A stretch of 64,000 nucleotides of DNA from [Clostridium] saccharolyticum WM1 (lineage in GTDB: Bacteria > Bacillota > Clostridia > Lachnospirales > Lachnospiraceae). Below, piece after piece: positions 32,562 through 44,542 of the stretch. The position numbers and the translations under genes are program-made. Positions within the stretch are counted from its first letter, which is position 1. Each line of letters starts with the position of its first letter. The notes under the pieces were generated by a model. The model was not told the DNA's origin. It ran no database searches and saw only the letters and a list, made by a program, of their open reading frames with translations. Location of the stretch: the NCBI RefSeq assembly GCF_000144625.1, contig NC_014376.1:2170001-2234000 (forward strand), read 5' to 3'.

Positions 32562-34480
32562 TATAAGATCCTCTTAAATTTTTTCTCTAATTCATATTTA
32601 CTCATGGAAATGATGGTTGGCCTTCCGTGTGGGCAGGCATAGGGATTTTCCAGGTTTAACAGCTGGTCAATAAGTTCATTGGCTTCCGCCGCAGATAAGC
32701 GGTGTCCTCCCTTTACAGCTGCCTTACAAGACAAGGAGGCGACCTTTTCATAAATAATATCCGGGCTATGGGATGAGCCATCTTCGGACAATCCATCAAT
32801 CATCTCAATGAGGAGTTCTTTTTTTGCAATGGAAAACAGGTTGGCAGGAACTCCTCTGACTGCATATTCCCTGCCGCCAAAGGGTTCGATTTCAAAACCT
32901 ATGTCTGTAAAATATTTCAGATGACGTTTTAATAAAGCCTCTTCATTCTGGTTTAATGTCAGGATAATAGGCGGGCTTACCAGCTGGGAAAGGTATTCCT
33001 TACTCTTTAGTGTTCCCATGGTTTTTTCATATAAAACCTTTTCATGGGCAGCATGCTGGTCAATGATGTACAGCTGTTCATGAAACTCCACCAGCCAGTA
33101 GGTATCGAACACCTGTCCGATGAGCTTATGCATGGACCTGGCTTTCGGTTCCAGAAGTTTGCCGTCAAACAGATCCAACTGCTCAGTTTTTTCTTCCTGC
33201 TTTGAGACCGCGGGGACCGGCGGGACCTCCTGCTGACTGTCAATGTCCGGTGCTTTTGGCTTTAACCAGTTATCCCCCAGTTCATCCCTTTCCATTAGAA
33301 GAGAGGCCGGAGGAGGCGTCAATCTTTTGGGGAACGGAATGGATAGCTCCTTATTTTCCAGTGCAGCAGCTTGCTGCTCTATGGCCATAAGCCGCCGCTT
33401 TTCAAACGGCTCCGGGCTTGGCTCATGTTTTTTTTCCAAAAAGCCCTTTTTTTCCTCTGCCTTCTTCTCCAGCTTCACCTCAGGAATCAGCTCTTTGTGG
33501 GCCAAAGCACTTGAAACCGCCTGATAGACCATGTGATAGATCATTTCCCCATCCCGGAACCGAAGCTCCATCTTGGTGGGATGAACATTCACATCAAGCA
33601 TTTCCGGATCAATGGAAAAATGAAGCATGGTAAATGGATATTTATGCTGCATCATAAACGGCTTGTAAGCTTCTTCAATCGCTCTGGAGATAATGCTGCT
33701 TTTGATATACCTGCCGTTGATGAAATAATTTTCATAATTTCGGTTACCTCTGGATATTACCGGCTTTCCTATGTAGCCGTGAATGGAAACTTCCGGTTTT
33801 TTTACGGTTACCTCAAGAAGGTTTGCAGCAATTTCCCGGCCAAAAACAGTGTATACAATATCCTTTAGGTTGTGGTTTCCAGAGGTATGAAGCTTGTTCT
33901 GGTTATTCTGGATAAAGCGTATGGAAACCTCCGGATGGGACAAGGCCAGCTTTTCCACCAGTTCTGCTACATGAGCGCCTTCCGTCATGGGGGTTTTTAA
34001 AAATTTCTTTCTGGCGGGAGTGTTATAAAATAAATTCCTGGCTATAAATGTGGTCCCTTCAGGCGCTCCGACCTCCTCCATGGACCGTTCCTGCCCCCCG
34101 TCGATCTGATATCTGGTTCCCGTAAGCCCAATGCTGGTTTTGGTAATCAGCTCCACCTGGGAAACCGCGGCGATGCTTGCAAGGGCCTCGCCACGGAATC
34201 CAAGAGAGGAAACGGTAAATAAATCTTCTACAGATTTGATCTTGCTTGTAGAATGGCGAAGAAAGGCCAGTGATACTTCCTCTTTGGGGATACCGCAGCC
34301 ATTGTCAGTTACCCGGATCAAGGAGGTCCCCCCTTCCTTGATCTCTACGGTGACTGCGGTGGCTCTGGCATCAATGGCGTTTTCCAAAAGCTCCTTAACA
34401 ACAGAAGCAGGACGTTCTATGACCTCTCCTGCAGCTATTTTGTTGATGGTGTTTTGATCCAGTACAGTTATATTCGGCAT
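32561..34480 (-). CDS. mutL: DNA mismatch repair protein MutL
   Basis: A 639-aa GHKL ATPase. N-terminal motifs: ELLENAIDARAT, TDNGCGIP and GFRGEALASI. After a charged linker (about 335-440) the C-terminal domain carries DQHAAHEKVLYE, the metal-binding endonuclease motif of MutL proteins from bacteria lacking MutH. It starts behind AAAGGAGCAGGTGCC. It is downstream of mutS and separated from it only by three repeat units. Confidence 0.97.
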   Translation of the reverse strand: MPNITVLDQNTINKIAAGEVIERPASVVKELLENAIDARATAVTVEIKEGGTSLIRVTDNGCGIPKEEVSLAFLRHSTSKIKSVEDLFTVSSLGFRGEALASIAAVSQVELITKTSIGLTGTRYQIDGGQERSMEEVGAPEGTTFIARNLFYNTPARKKFLKTPMTEGAHVAELVEKLALSHPEVSIRFIQNNQNKLHTSGNHNLKDIVYTVFGREIAANLLEVTVKKPEVSIHGYIGKPVISRGNRNYENYFINGRYIKSSIISRAIEEAYKPFMMQHKYPFTMLHFSIDPEMLDVNVHPTKMELRFRDGEMIYHMVYQAVSSALAHKELIPEVKLEKKAEEKKGFLEKKHEPSPEPFEKRRLMAIEQQAAALENKELSIPFPKRLTPPPASLLMERDELGDNWLKPKAPDIDSQQEVPPVPAVSKQEEKTEQLDLFDGKLLEPKARSMHKLIGQVFDTYWLVEFHEQLYIIDQHAAHEKVLYEKTMGTLKSKEYLSQLVSPPIILTLNQNEEALLKRHLKYFTDIGFEIEPFGGREYAVRGVPANLFSIAKKELLIEMIDGLSEDGSSHSPDIIYEKVASLSCKAAVKGGHRLSAAEANELIDQLLNLENPYACPHGRPTIISMSKYELEKKFKRIL

Positions 34481-34497
34481 GGCACCTGCTCCTTTCC

Positions 34498-34652
34498 GCT
34501 TGTCTGCCCATGCTTACTGGGCATAAAGGTATGCCCGCAGGGTGTTTCCGCTTGTCTGCCCATGCTTACTGGGTATAAAGGTATGCCCGCAGGGTGTTTC
34601 CGCTTGTCTGCCCCTTATTATCGGTGTAAAGGTATGCCTGCAGGGTGTTTCC
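34498..34652 (-). repeat. RBS-proximal repeat, three tandem units between mutS and mutL
   Basis: Units at 34498-34549, 34550-34601 (52 nt each) and 34602-34652 (51 nt). Minus-strand landmarks: GGAAACACCCTGCGG, GGGCATACCTTTATGCCC, CATGGGCAGACAAGC. The first two differ by one base; the third has diverged in the hairpin region. GGGCAT-ATGCCC and TGCCC-GGGCA stems share ATGCCC and so exclude each other. The last base of the array touches the mutS stop, and the other end meets the mutL ribosome-binding site. Confidence 0.93.
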
Positions 34653-37306
34653 TACTGCCAGCGGTTCTTAAGTTTTGTCTGCAGACGGTATAAAATATTG
34701 AGTGCATCAATAGGAGTCATATTTCCCAGCTCCAGTTCGCCCAATTCCTTGATAATGTCGTCATCTTTTACAGTATCAAACAGGGACATCTGCTGTAAAT
34801 CCACTTCATCAGGCTTTGGAACAACCTTTCTCTGGATGATATTGGCGTTGATCCCGGCAATTTCCCTGGCCTTGGCTGTAATGTCCGCATCGCTTAATTC
34901 TGCCAGCAGCTCCTTTGCCCTGACAATCACGGAATCCGGTACGCCGGCCAGTTTTGCCACCTGGACGCCGTAGCTTTTATCGGCTCCTCCTTTTATGATC
35001 TTTCTTAAGAAAACAATATCATCGCCCTGTTCCTTTACGGCAATGCAGTAATTATTTACCCCGCTCATGGTGCCTTCCAGCTCGGTAAGCTCATGGTAAT
35101 GAGTGGCAAACAGGGTTTTCGCTCCCAGGATTTTGGGGTTGCTGATGTGTTCTACCACGGCCCATGCAATGCTTAAGCCGTCAAAGGTGCTGGTGCCCCG
35201 GCCAATCTCATCCAGAACAATCAGGCTGTTTTTGGTGGCATTCCGAAGAATGTTGGCCACCTCCGTCATCTCCACCATGAAGGTACTCTGACCGGATGCC
35301 AGGTCATCAGAAGCACCTACACGGGTGAAAATGCGGTCACAGATTCCGATATTAGCTTCCTCTGCAGGAACAAAGCTTCCGATCTGGGCCAGAAGAACGA
35401 TCAGGGCGGTCTGGCGCATATAGGTGGACTTACCAGCCATATTGGGGCCGGTGATAATGGATACCCGGTTTTTTCCGTTGTCAAGATAGGTATCGTTGGA
35501 AACAAACAGGTCGTCCCGCATCATCTTTTCCACCACTGGATGACGTCCGTTTTTTATATCAATCAATCCCTTTTCATTGATCTGCGGCTTGACATAGTTG
35601 TTTCTAGTGGCAACAGAGGACAGGGAGGTGAGAACATCAATTCCCGCGATAGCCCTGGCTGTCTTCTGGATCCGGAGAACCTGGTCTGCTACGGAATCCC
35701 GGACTTGGCAAAATAAGCTGTATTCCAGGGAAAACAGCTTATCCTCAGCGCCAAGTATCACATTCTCAAGTTCCTTTAACTGGTCGGTAGTGTAGCGCTC
35801 TGCATTGGCAAGAGTCTGCTTGCGGATAAAATAATCCGGTACAAGGTCCTTAAAGGAATTGGTTACTTCAAAATAGTAGCCGAATACTTTATTGAATTTC
35901 ACCTTCAGGTTCTTGATCCCTGTTTTTTCTTTTTCCTGAGATTCTAAGTCAGCCAGCCAGTTCTTGCCCTCAGTTTTGGCGCTGCGCAGTTTATCGGCTT
36001 CCTCATGGAAACCGTCCCTGATGATCCCGCCGTCCCTTAAAGTCACCGGCGGATCGTCAATAATGGCACGGCCGATCAATTCCCTTACATCTTCTAAGGG
36101 ATCCAGTTCCCCCCATAAGTCCTTCAGCATATCGCTGGAAAATTCTTTTAAAAGATTCTTAATGTGAGGAAGCATTTCCAGAGAGCTTTTAAATGCAATT
36201 AAATCTCTTGGATTGGCTGTTTTGTAGCTGATACGCCCGATCAGACGTTCCAGGTCATAGATGGGGTTTAAATATTCGCAGATCTCTTCTCTGGATATAA
36301 AACTCATGTTCAGCTCTTCAATGGCATTCTGGCGCTTTGTGATTTCCGGTTTATGGATCAGAGGCTGTTCAATATATGTACGGAGCATTCTTGCACCCAT
36401 GGCCGTTTTCGTCCGGTCCAGGACCCAGAGAAGGCTTCCTCTTTTCTGCTTTTCCCTAAGGGTCTCCAGAAGCTCCAGATTCCGTCTGGTAGACGTGTCA
36501 ATGATCATATACTGCCCGGTGGAATAAGGAGTAATGGTGGTTATATGGGAAAGGCTGCTTTTCTGGGTTTCGTACATGTACTCCATAACGGCCCCGGCAG
36601 CTATGACTCCGTTGTCATAATCTTCCAATCCAAGTCCCGCAAGTGCGCCTACCTTGAAGTGTTCTTTAAGAATTTTCCGGCAGACTTCATCGGAAAAGAA
36701 ATGATGATCCAGAGATGAAATGACCGCATGATGACGGTTTTTTATTTCCTCAATATCCACTCCCGAAACATAAAACGCTTCATTGCAGATGATTTCGGAG
36801 GGAGTAAATTTATTGATCTCATCTGTCAGCTCCCGTTCCGATTCAACCTCGGTCACAAGAAAATCCCCGGTGCTGATATCCGCAACTGCAATTCCAAAGG
36901 TTTCGCCGATGTAGACAATTCCCATGAGGTAATTGTTTTTTGATTCATCAAGGGCCTGGGCGCTTGTGATGGTTCCAGGTGTTACCACACGGATGACTTC
37001 ACGCTTTACCAGTCCTTTGGCTAGCCTGGGATCTTCCATCTGCTCGGCAATGGCAACTTTGTAGCCTTTTTGCACAAGGCGGTTTAAATAGGTATCAACG
37101 GCATGGTAAGGAACGCCGCACATAGGTGCCCGTTCCTCCAGTCCGCATTCTTTTCCGGTTAAGGTAATTTCCAGCTCTTTTGACACGGTAACCGCATCAT
37201 CAAAAAACATTTCATAAAAGTCTCCCAGCCTGTAAAACAGGATACAGTCCGGGTATTCCTTCTTTGTTTCCATATAATGAGTCATCATTGGTGACAATCC
37301 AGCCAT
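34652..37306 (-). CDS. mutS: DNA mismatch repair protein MutS
   Basis: An 884-aa mismatch sensor. The N-terminal mismatch-binding domain contains the Phe-X-Glu motif in RLGDFYEMFFDDA; the C-terminal ABC ATPase has GPNMAGKSTYMRQ, LIVLDEIGRGTSTFDG and ATHYHEL. A helical clamp occupies the middle. Length is normal. It follows miaB after a 173-nt spacer with one repeat copy, and precedes mutL. Confidence 0.98.
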   Translation of the reverse strand: MAGLSPMMTHYMETKKEYPDCILFYRLGDFYEMFFDDAVTVSKELEITLTGKECGLEERAPMCGVPYHAVDTYLNRLVQKGYKVAIAEQMEDPRLAKGLVKREVIRVVTPGTITSAQALDESKNNYLMGIVYIGETFGIAVADISTGDFLVTEVESERELTDEINKFTPSEIICNEAFYVSGVDIEEIKNRHHAVISSLDHHFFSDEVCRKILKEHFKVGALAGLGLEDYDNGVIAAGAVMEYMYETQKSSLSHITTITPYSTGQYMIIDTSTRRNLELLETLREKQKRGSLLWVLDRTKTAMGARMLRTYIEQPLIHKPEITKRQNAIEELNMSFISREEICEYLNPIYDLERLIGRISYKTANPRDLIAFKSSLEMLPHIKNLLKEFSSDMLKDLWGELDPLEDVRELIGRAIIDDPPVTLRDGGIIRDGFHEEADKLRSAKTEGKNWLADLESQEKEKTGIKNLKVKFNKVFGYYFEVTNSFKDLVPDYFIRKQTLANAERYTTDQLKELENVILGAEDKLFSLEYSLFCQVRDSVADQVLRIQKTARAIAGIDVLTSLSSVATRNNYVKPQINEKGLIDIKNGRHPVVEKMMRDDLFVSNDTYLDNGKNRVSIITGPNMAGKSTYMRQTALIVLLAQIGSFVPAEEANIGICDRIFTRVGASDDLASGQSTFMVEMTEVANILRNATKNSLIVLDEIGRGTSTFDGLSIAWAVVEHISNPKILGAKTLFATHYHELTELEGTMSGVNNYCIAVKEQGDDIVFLRKIIKGGADKSYGVQVAKLAGVPDSVIVRAKELLAELSDADITAKAREIAGINANIIQRKVVPKPDEVDLQQMSLFDTVKDDDIIKELGELELGNMTPIDALNILYRLQTKLKNRWQ

Positions 37307-37348
37307 GTTCTTTTACTTCCTCTTTTCTATATACCGCCCCTGTTTTTT

Positions 37349-37400
37349 TGCAGAGCCCATGGCTTTGCCGGGTGTAATGGTATGCCCATAGGGCGTTTCT
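37349..37400 (-). repeat. Diverged RBS-proximal repeat upstream of mutS
   Basis: Minus-strand landmarks GAAACGCCCTATGGGCATACC and AAAGCCATGGGC align with the mutS-mutL units at roughly three of four positions by eye. It lies in the miaB-mutS spacer. Confidence 0.7.
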
Positions 37401-37479
37401 TTTGTAATTACCGGAAGTAAAGAACACTTCCAATAATCGGATGGACGAGCTGAAAAGCAGCCCTTTTATCCTCACCATA

Positions 37480-38928
37480 TTATGGCCTTAAAGTTCCCAT
37501 GTAGTAAAATCCTCTGGATTCATCCAGATATACGTCCACGATTTTTCCTATCAGAGAAGAATCTCCCTTAAAATGAACGGTAGTGTTATTACCTAAGCGG
37601 CCGGTTAAAAGACCTTCCTCATGATCATTCACTTCTTCTGCAAGTACCTTCTGAACGGTGTGTACCTCTCTTCCGCAGACCTCAGAGGAGATGTTCTTTA
37701 CTTCATCCAGCAGACGGTCAAAACGGTTCTTTATTGCTTCTTCAGAAACCTGTTCCTCCATCTTTGCTGCCGGTGTTCCGGTACGTTTGGAGTAGATAAA
37801 AGTAAAGGCGCTGTCAAAACGTACCTTTCTCACCACTTCAAGAGTTTCGTTAAAATCTTCTTCTGTCTCGCCGGGGAATCCTACAATGATATCTGTGGTC
37901 AGAGAAATATCCGGAATGGCTGTCCGGATTTTTTCTACAAGCTCCAGATACTGTTCCTTGGTGTATTTCCGGTTCATGACCTTTAAAATCCGGCTGCTGC
38001 CTGACTGAAGAGGCAGGTGAAGATGGTGGCAAACCTTTTTTGAATTTTTCATGGCTTTAATCAGTTCGTCTGACAAATCCTTTGGATGGGAAGTCATAAA
38101 GCGGATCCGCTCCAGGCCTTCCACCTGATCGATCTGGGTCAGAAGTTCTGCAAAGCTTACGGGTGTATCCAGGGTCTTTCCGTATGAGTTGACGTTTTGC
38201 CCTAAAAGCATGATCTCTACAACGCCGTCATTTACCAGCTGCTTTATCTCTTCCAGAATGTCTTTGGGGCTGCGGCTCCGTTCCCTGCCCCGTACATAAG
38301 GCACGATGCAGTAGCTGCAGAAATTGTTGCATCCAAACATAATATTAACGCCGGATTTAAAGGAGTACTTCCGTTCCGTGGGGAGATCCTCCACAATCCG
38401 GTCCGTTCCCTCCCAGATGTCAACCACCATCTTTTTTTCTTCCAGGCGTTCATACATAAGCTCTGCCAGTTTAAAGATGTTATGAGTGCCAAAAATAATA
38501 TCCACAAAGCGGTAGCTCTTTTTGATCTTTGCAACTACTTCTTCTTCCTGCATCATGCAGCCGCAAAGAGCAATCATCATATAAGGATTTTTCTTTTTTA
38601 AGCTGTTTAAATAACCAAGACGTCCGTAGACTCTGTCATTGGCATTTTCTCTGACGGTACAAGTATTATAAAGAACAAAGTCAGCCTCTTCCGTGTCATG
38701 TTCCACAAACCCGATGGCCTCTAAGATCCCTTGAAGCTTTTCGGAATCTCTGGAATTCATCTGGCAGCCGAAGGTGGCGATGTGAAAGGTAAGCTGCTCT
38801 TTTCCTGAGACTTCCTTTAAATTTTCCAGAATATCCTGACAGCGTTCTATAAAAAAGTATTGTCTTGCAGGCTCCTCCTGGGGGGCATGGCTGAGGGCTT
38901 CTTCGTAAGTCATATTTATATCATTCAT
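37480..38928 (-). CDS. miaB: tRNA-2-methylthio-N6-dimethylallyladenosine synthase
   Basis: A 482-aa radical SAM methylthiotransferase. The N-terminal UPF0004 domain has FGCQMNSRDSE, NTCTVREN and LCGCMM cysteines for the auxiliary Fe-S cluster; the radical SAM motif is GCNNFCSYCIVPY (CxxxCxxC); a TRAM domain ends the protein. It adds the methylthio group to the base made by MiaA. It has its own promoter at 38977-39004. Confidence 0.97.
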   Translation of the reverse strand: MNDINMTYEEALSHAPQEEPARQYFFIERCQDILENLKEVSGKEQLTFHIATFGCQMNSRDSEKLQGILEAIGFVEHDTEEADFVLYNTCTVRENANDRVYGRLGYLNSLKKKNPYMMIALCGCMMQEEEVVAKIKKSYRFVDIIFGTHNIFKLAELMYERLEEKKMVVDIWEGTDRIVEDLPTERKYSFKSGVNIMFGCNNFCSYCIVPYVRGRERSRSPKDILEEIKQLVNDGVVEIMLLGQNVNSYGKTLDTPVSFAELLTQIDQVEGLERIRFMTSHPKDLSDELIKAMKNSKKVCHHLHLPLQSGSSRILKVMNRKYTKEQYLELVEKIRTAIPDISLTTDIIVGFPGETEEDFNETLEVVRKVRFDSAFTFIYSKRTGTPAAKMEEQVSEEAIKNRFDRLLDEVKNISSEVCGREVHTVQKVLAEEVNDHEEGLLTGRLGNNTTVHFKGDSSLIGKIVDVYLDESRGFYYMGTLRP

Positions 38929-38976
38929 TTACATAACCTCTTAATTTTTTCTTTATAGCATATATCCGCAGTGAAC

Positions 38977-39004
38977 AGTATATCATAAATCCTTTTTATT
39001 GCAA
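38977..39004 (-). promoter_or_regulatory. Promoter of miaB-mutS-mutL-miaA unit
   Basis: Minus-strand TTGCAA (38999-39004), 16-nt spacer, TATACT (38977-38982). Confidence 0.6.
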
Positions 39005-39043
39005 ATACCCAAAAAAATTCCCCTAGCAGCCTGCGTCCTGCTT

Positions 39044-39856
39044 CTATTTAAAATAATTATCCTGTTCGGAATATACTTCTAAGGGCTGCTGTAAATCAAA
39101 TTCCTTCATCTTCTGAATAGCAAGTACAATGCACAGTACGGAAAGGCCGAAATTGATGATACCGAACATGGGTATGGAAAACGGAAGAAAGGATATAATT
39201 GCTTTCAGCAATAAAGGCAATGTCCTTGCGTAGACTCCCATTTGATAAAGCTGTCCAAAAGTTAGTTTATACTTCATGCAGGAGGCGGCTATCATACCAA
39301 GAAGGGCAACAATCAGTACCCCAAAGAAAAAGAAGGCTGCCATGAATAGAAAGGCCGCAACCATAATACCTGCTACGATCAGGTAAGCCTGGGGAACGAA
39401 TGCCATAAGTTTATCCCTGCTGAAATCTATATTTAGATCCGAAAAATATTGTCCCTGAATTTGACCTTTGTTCTTCACAATAACTTTTTCTGAATCGATC
39501 AGGAATACTTGATAATAATCTGATAAATACTCCCCGATTTCATCTGCATCATAAAAAATATGATCCGGATTAGTATTGATATTAATATATGTACCGTCTG
39601 CCTCATATTCAATAGGCTTTTCTATCCAAAATTCTCCATCACTTAGCTCAAAATCAGGAATATAATCATTTATAATCTTTACAAATCCGCCTGTTTTGAC
39701 CTGAAATTTAATGAAAGGAACTATCATGGTCAGCGCAAAATATATAACTGTAAGAATGATTCCTGCTAAAAAAACCTTGCGTCGTTTGTTTTTCAAAAAT
39801 TCCTTATAACTTTTAAAATCATAAACCGATAATATAAGTTCCTTGAATACATTCAT
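39044..39856 (-). CDS. DUF1189 family membrane protein
   Basis: A 270-aa protein with an N-terminal helix (about 27-48), a soluble extracellular segment (about 50-150) and a hydrophobic C-terminal half with four or so helices. Layout and the opening FKELILSVYDFKSYKEF resemble DUF1189 proteins. Function unknown. Its ATG overlaps the TGA of a 39-codon ORF (ATGA), and it lies between miaB and the bgl operon. Confidence 0.8.
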   Translation of the reverse strand: MNVFKELILSVYDFKSYKEFLKNKRRKVFLAGIILTVIYFALTMIVPFIKFQVKTGGFVKIINDYIPDFELSDGEFWIEKPIEYEADGTYININTNPDHIFYDADEIGEYLSDYYQVFLIDSEKVIVKNKGQIQGQYFSDLNIDFSRDKLMAFVPQAYLIVAGIMVAAFLFMAAFFFFGVLIVALLGMIAASCMKYKLTFGQLYQMGVYARTLPLLLKAIISFLPFSIPMFGIINFGLSVLCIVLAIQKMKEFDLQQPLEVYSEQDNYFK

Positions 39857-39972
39857 ATATTTACTCCCCGCCTTATCTTCGTTTTCGCTCCATCATTAAC
39901 AAAAATCCTGCTTACTTTCCGCTTACTCTTATACTCCTTTTCATAAACTTTTACATACCATATCTTACCCAT
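39853..39972 (-). CDS. 39-aa basic small ORF coupled to DUF1189 gene
   Basis: ATG at 39970-39972, preceded by AGAAAGGATAGAAGCAA, an excellent ribosome-binding site. It encodes a very basic peptide that begins MGKIWYVKVYEKEYKSKRK and ends IRRGVNI. Its TGA overlaps the DUF1189 ATG as ATGA, the usual sign of translational coupling. No known family was recognised. It could be a real microprotein, a coupling leader, or a remnant of a longer gene. Confidence 0.5.
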   Translation of the reverse strand: MGKIWYVKVYEKEYKSKRKVSRIFVNDGAKTKIRRGVNI

Positions 39973-40109
39973 TTGCTTCTATCCTTTCTCTTAAGTATTT
40001 TTAACACATATTAAGCTTATCATATGGCTGTATTGAAGTAAAATATTATTTTCTATCGGCTTGTGTAATAAACTCTGGAAAAAACTGTCCTTTAGTCCAT
40101 TGTATCCAA

Positions 40110-40158
40110 TGGAAAAGAGCCGCTGTACATAGGTGGTTACGTTCCTATGTACAACGAC
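40110..40158 (-). terminator. Terminator of bgl operon
   Basis: Near-perfect stem: GCCGCTGTACATAGG (40119-40133) with CCTATGTACAACGAC (40144-40158), followed on the minus strand by CTCTTTT. It lies 15 nt after the glucosidase stop codon. Confidence 0.9.
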
Positions 40159-40172
40159 CCTTTTGCAAAAAA

Positions 40173-43469
<3,297 letters not shown>

Positions 43470-43473
<4 letters not shown>

Positions 43474-44315
43474 GATTCGTTTTCCTTTCTTTCCAAAATG
43501 CGGTTAATGTGTATCATTAAATACGCATATTCATCTTGCGTTAAATACTGATTAAACTTTTTCTTCACATAAATATCAATTTTTTCTACTGCCGTATAAG
43601 CATAGGGGTAGATCTCCTTTACCTGCTGAAACAAAATGGAATCACTTTGTCCATGATTCTTATCTTTTCTTAAGCGTTCAATAAAATATTGAAGATGTGT
43701 TACTAGCCGCATATAGTTCATTGAAGATTCATCAAAGGAGAGATTAAAATGATATTTGATAATGTTCAGCATATCCTGGAGCGTTTCCATATCTTTAATT
43801 TTTTCATCCAGAAGAGATTTTTCTTCCTGGATATTTACAAAGTGTAAGGCGATTGAAACAGCTTCGTCATCAGGAAAATCAATTTGATAGCATTCCCTCA
43901 TCATCTGCAAAGCATGGAGACCGATTTTATAATATACCGGATAAAACTTTTGAACCTCCCAGGATAAAGGACTGCGGATAAACTGATTTTTCTTCCCTCG
44001 TTTCCAGGCAAAAGTAATATGGTCAAGTAAGGCCAGATATAAATAATCATTTGCTTTTTGTTTTAATATTTTTTCACCATAATCAACGAAATCATTAATC
44101 AGACCAATGGTTTTATCATCGGTATTGGTGAGTAAATAGCTTAAATGCTCAAGGCGGTCTTTGGAATCTAATACATACGTCTTTTCAATTTCGGAGTCTG
44201 TAATTAGTTGGCCAACTTTTTTTTTGAAAGAAATCCCCGTTGAATAGACGATCGATTCATGGCCTCCTTTTTCAACAATTGCAATGTTATTATTGAGTAT
44301 CTTTTTTACCCGCAC
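43470..44315 (-). CDS. licT: PRD transcription antiterminator LicT/BglG family
   Basis: A 281-aa RNA-binding antiterminator: N-terminal CAT domain (RVKKILNNNIAIV), then PRD1 (LALLDHITFAWKRG; ALHFVNIQEE) and PRD2 (RLVTHLQYFIERL; YLMIHINRILE) with conserved histidines. The start is GTG 44313-44315 behind GGAAAGGAG; a longer frame lacks this support. It binds the RAT hairpin at 44396-44426 to prevent termination when substrate is available, with PTS-dependent phosphorylation as the switch. Confidence 0.94.
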
Positions 44316-44331
44316 CGTGTACTCCTTTCCA

Positions 44332-44398
44332 GAAAAAAAACTCAGATTACATACCAATTAACCCAGGAAAAAATGGGCTGATTAATATGCAATCTGAG
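44332..44398 (-). terminator. LicT-controlled leader terminator
   Basis: CTCAGATT (44341-44348) pairs with AATCTGAG (44391-44398) on a long stem with an internal ACCCAGG/GGGCT helix; minus-strand T8 (44333-44340) follows. It partly overlaps the RAT, so the two structures exclude each other. Confidence 0.9.
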
Positions 44399-44426
44399 TT
44401 CTGCCTGCTTATCAGTAACATAACTC
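44396..44426 (-). promoter_or_regulatory. Ribonucleic antiterminator (RAT) of bgl operon
   Basis: Minus-strand GTTACTGATAAGCAGGCAGA with flanking GAGTT/AACTC closing pairs matches the RAT consensus of LicT/BglG/SacY. It lies directly before and overlapping the terminator. Confidence 0.9.
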
Positions 44427-44427
44427 A

Positions 44428-44451
44428 AGAAATAACTACTTTGTTATTTCT
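44428..44451 (-). repeat. Perfect 9-bp hairpin at 5' end of bgl leader
   Basis: AGAAATAAC (44428-44436) and GTTATTTCT (44443-44451) with a 6-nt loop, placed between the promoter and the RAT. It may protect the short leader RNA or be a protein site. Confidence 0.6.
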
Positions 44452-44476
44452 GGTTTTTTCTTTCTTACACATAGGT

Positions 44477-44505
44477 ATATTATCACTAATTTATTCCTAT
44501 GTCAA
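44477..44505 (-). promoter_or_regulatory. Promoter of licT-bglP-bgl operon
   Basis: Minus-strand TTGACA (44500-44505), 17-nt spacer, TAATAT (44477-44482). No obvious cre site was recognised over it. Confidence 0.85.
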
Positions 44506-44542
44506 CGCCTAACTTTTGTATAAATAGGGCAATTTACCGTTT

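Noticed and set aside
34498..34652. Tandem repeats as a possible CRISPR array
   Set aside because: The units adjoin each other without unique spacers, no cas genes are nearby, and related copies are scattered in other intergenic regions.
37212..37478. 88-aa minus-strand ORF across the mutS start and upstream repeat
   Set aside because: It overlaps the well-defined mutS N-terminus and is formed by the repeat sequence.
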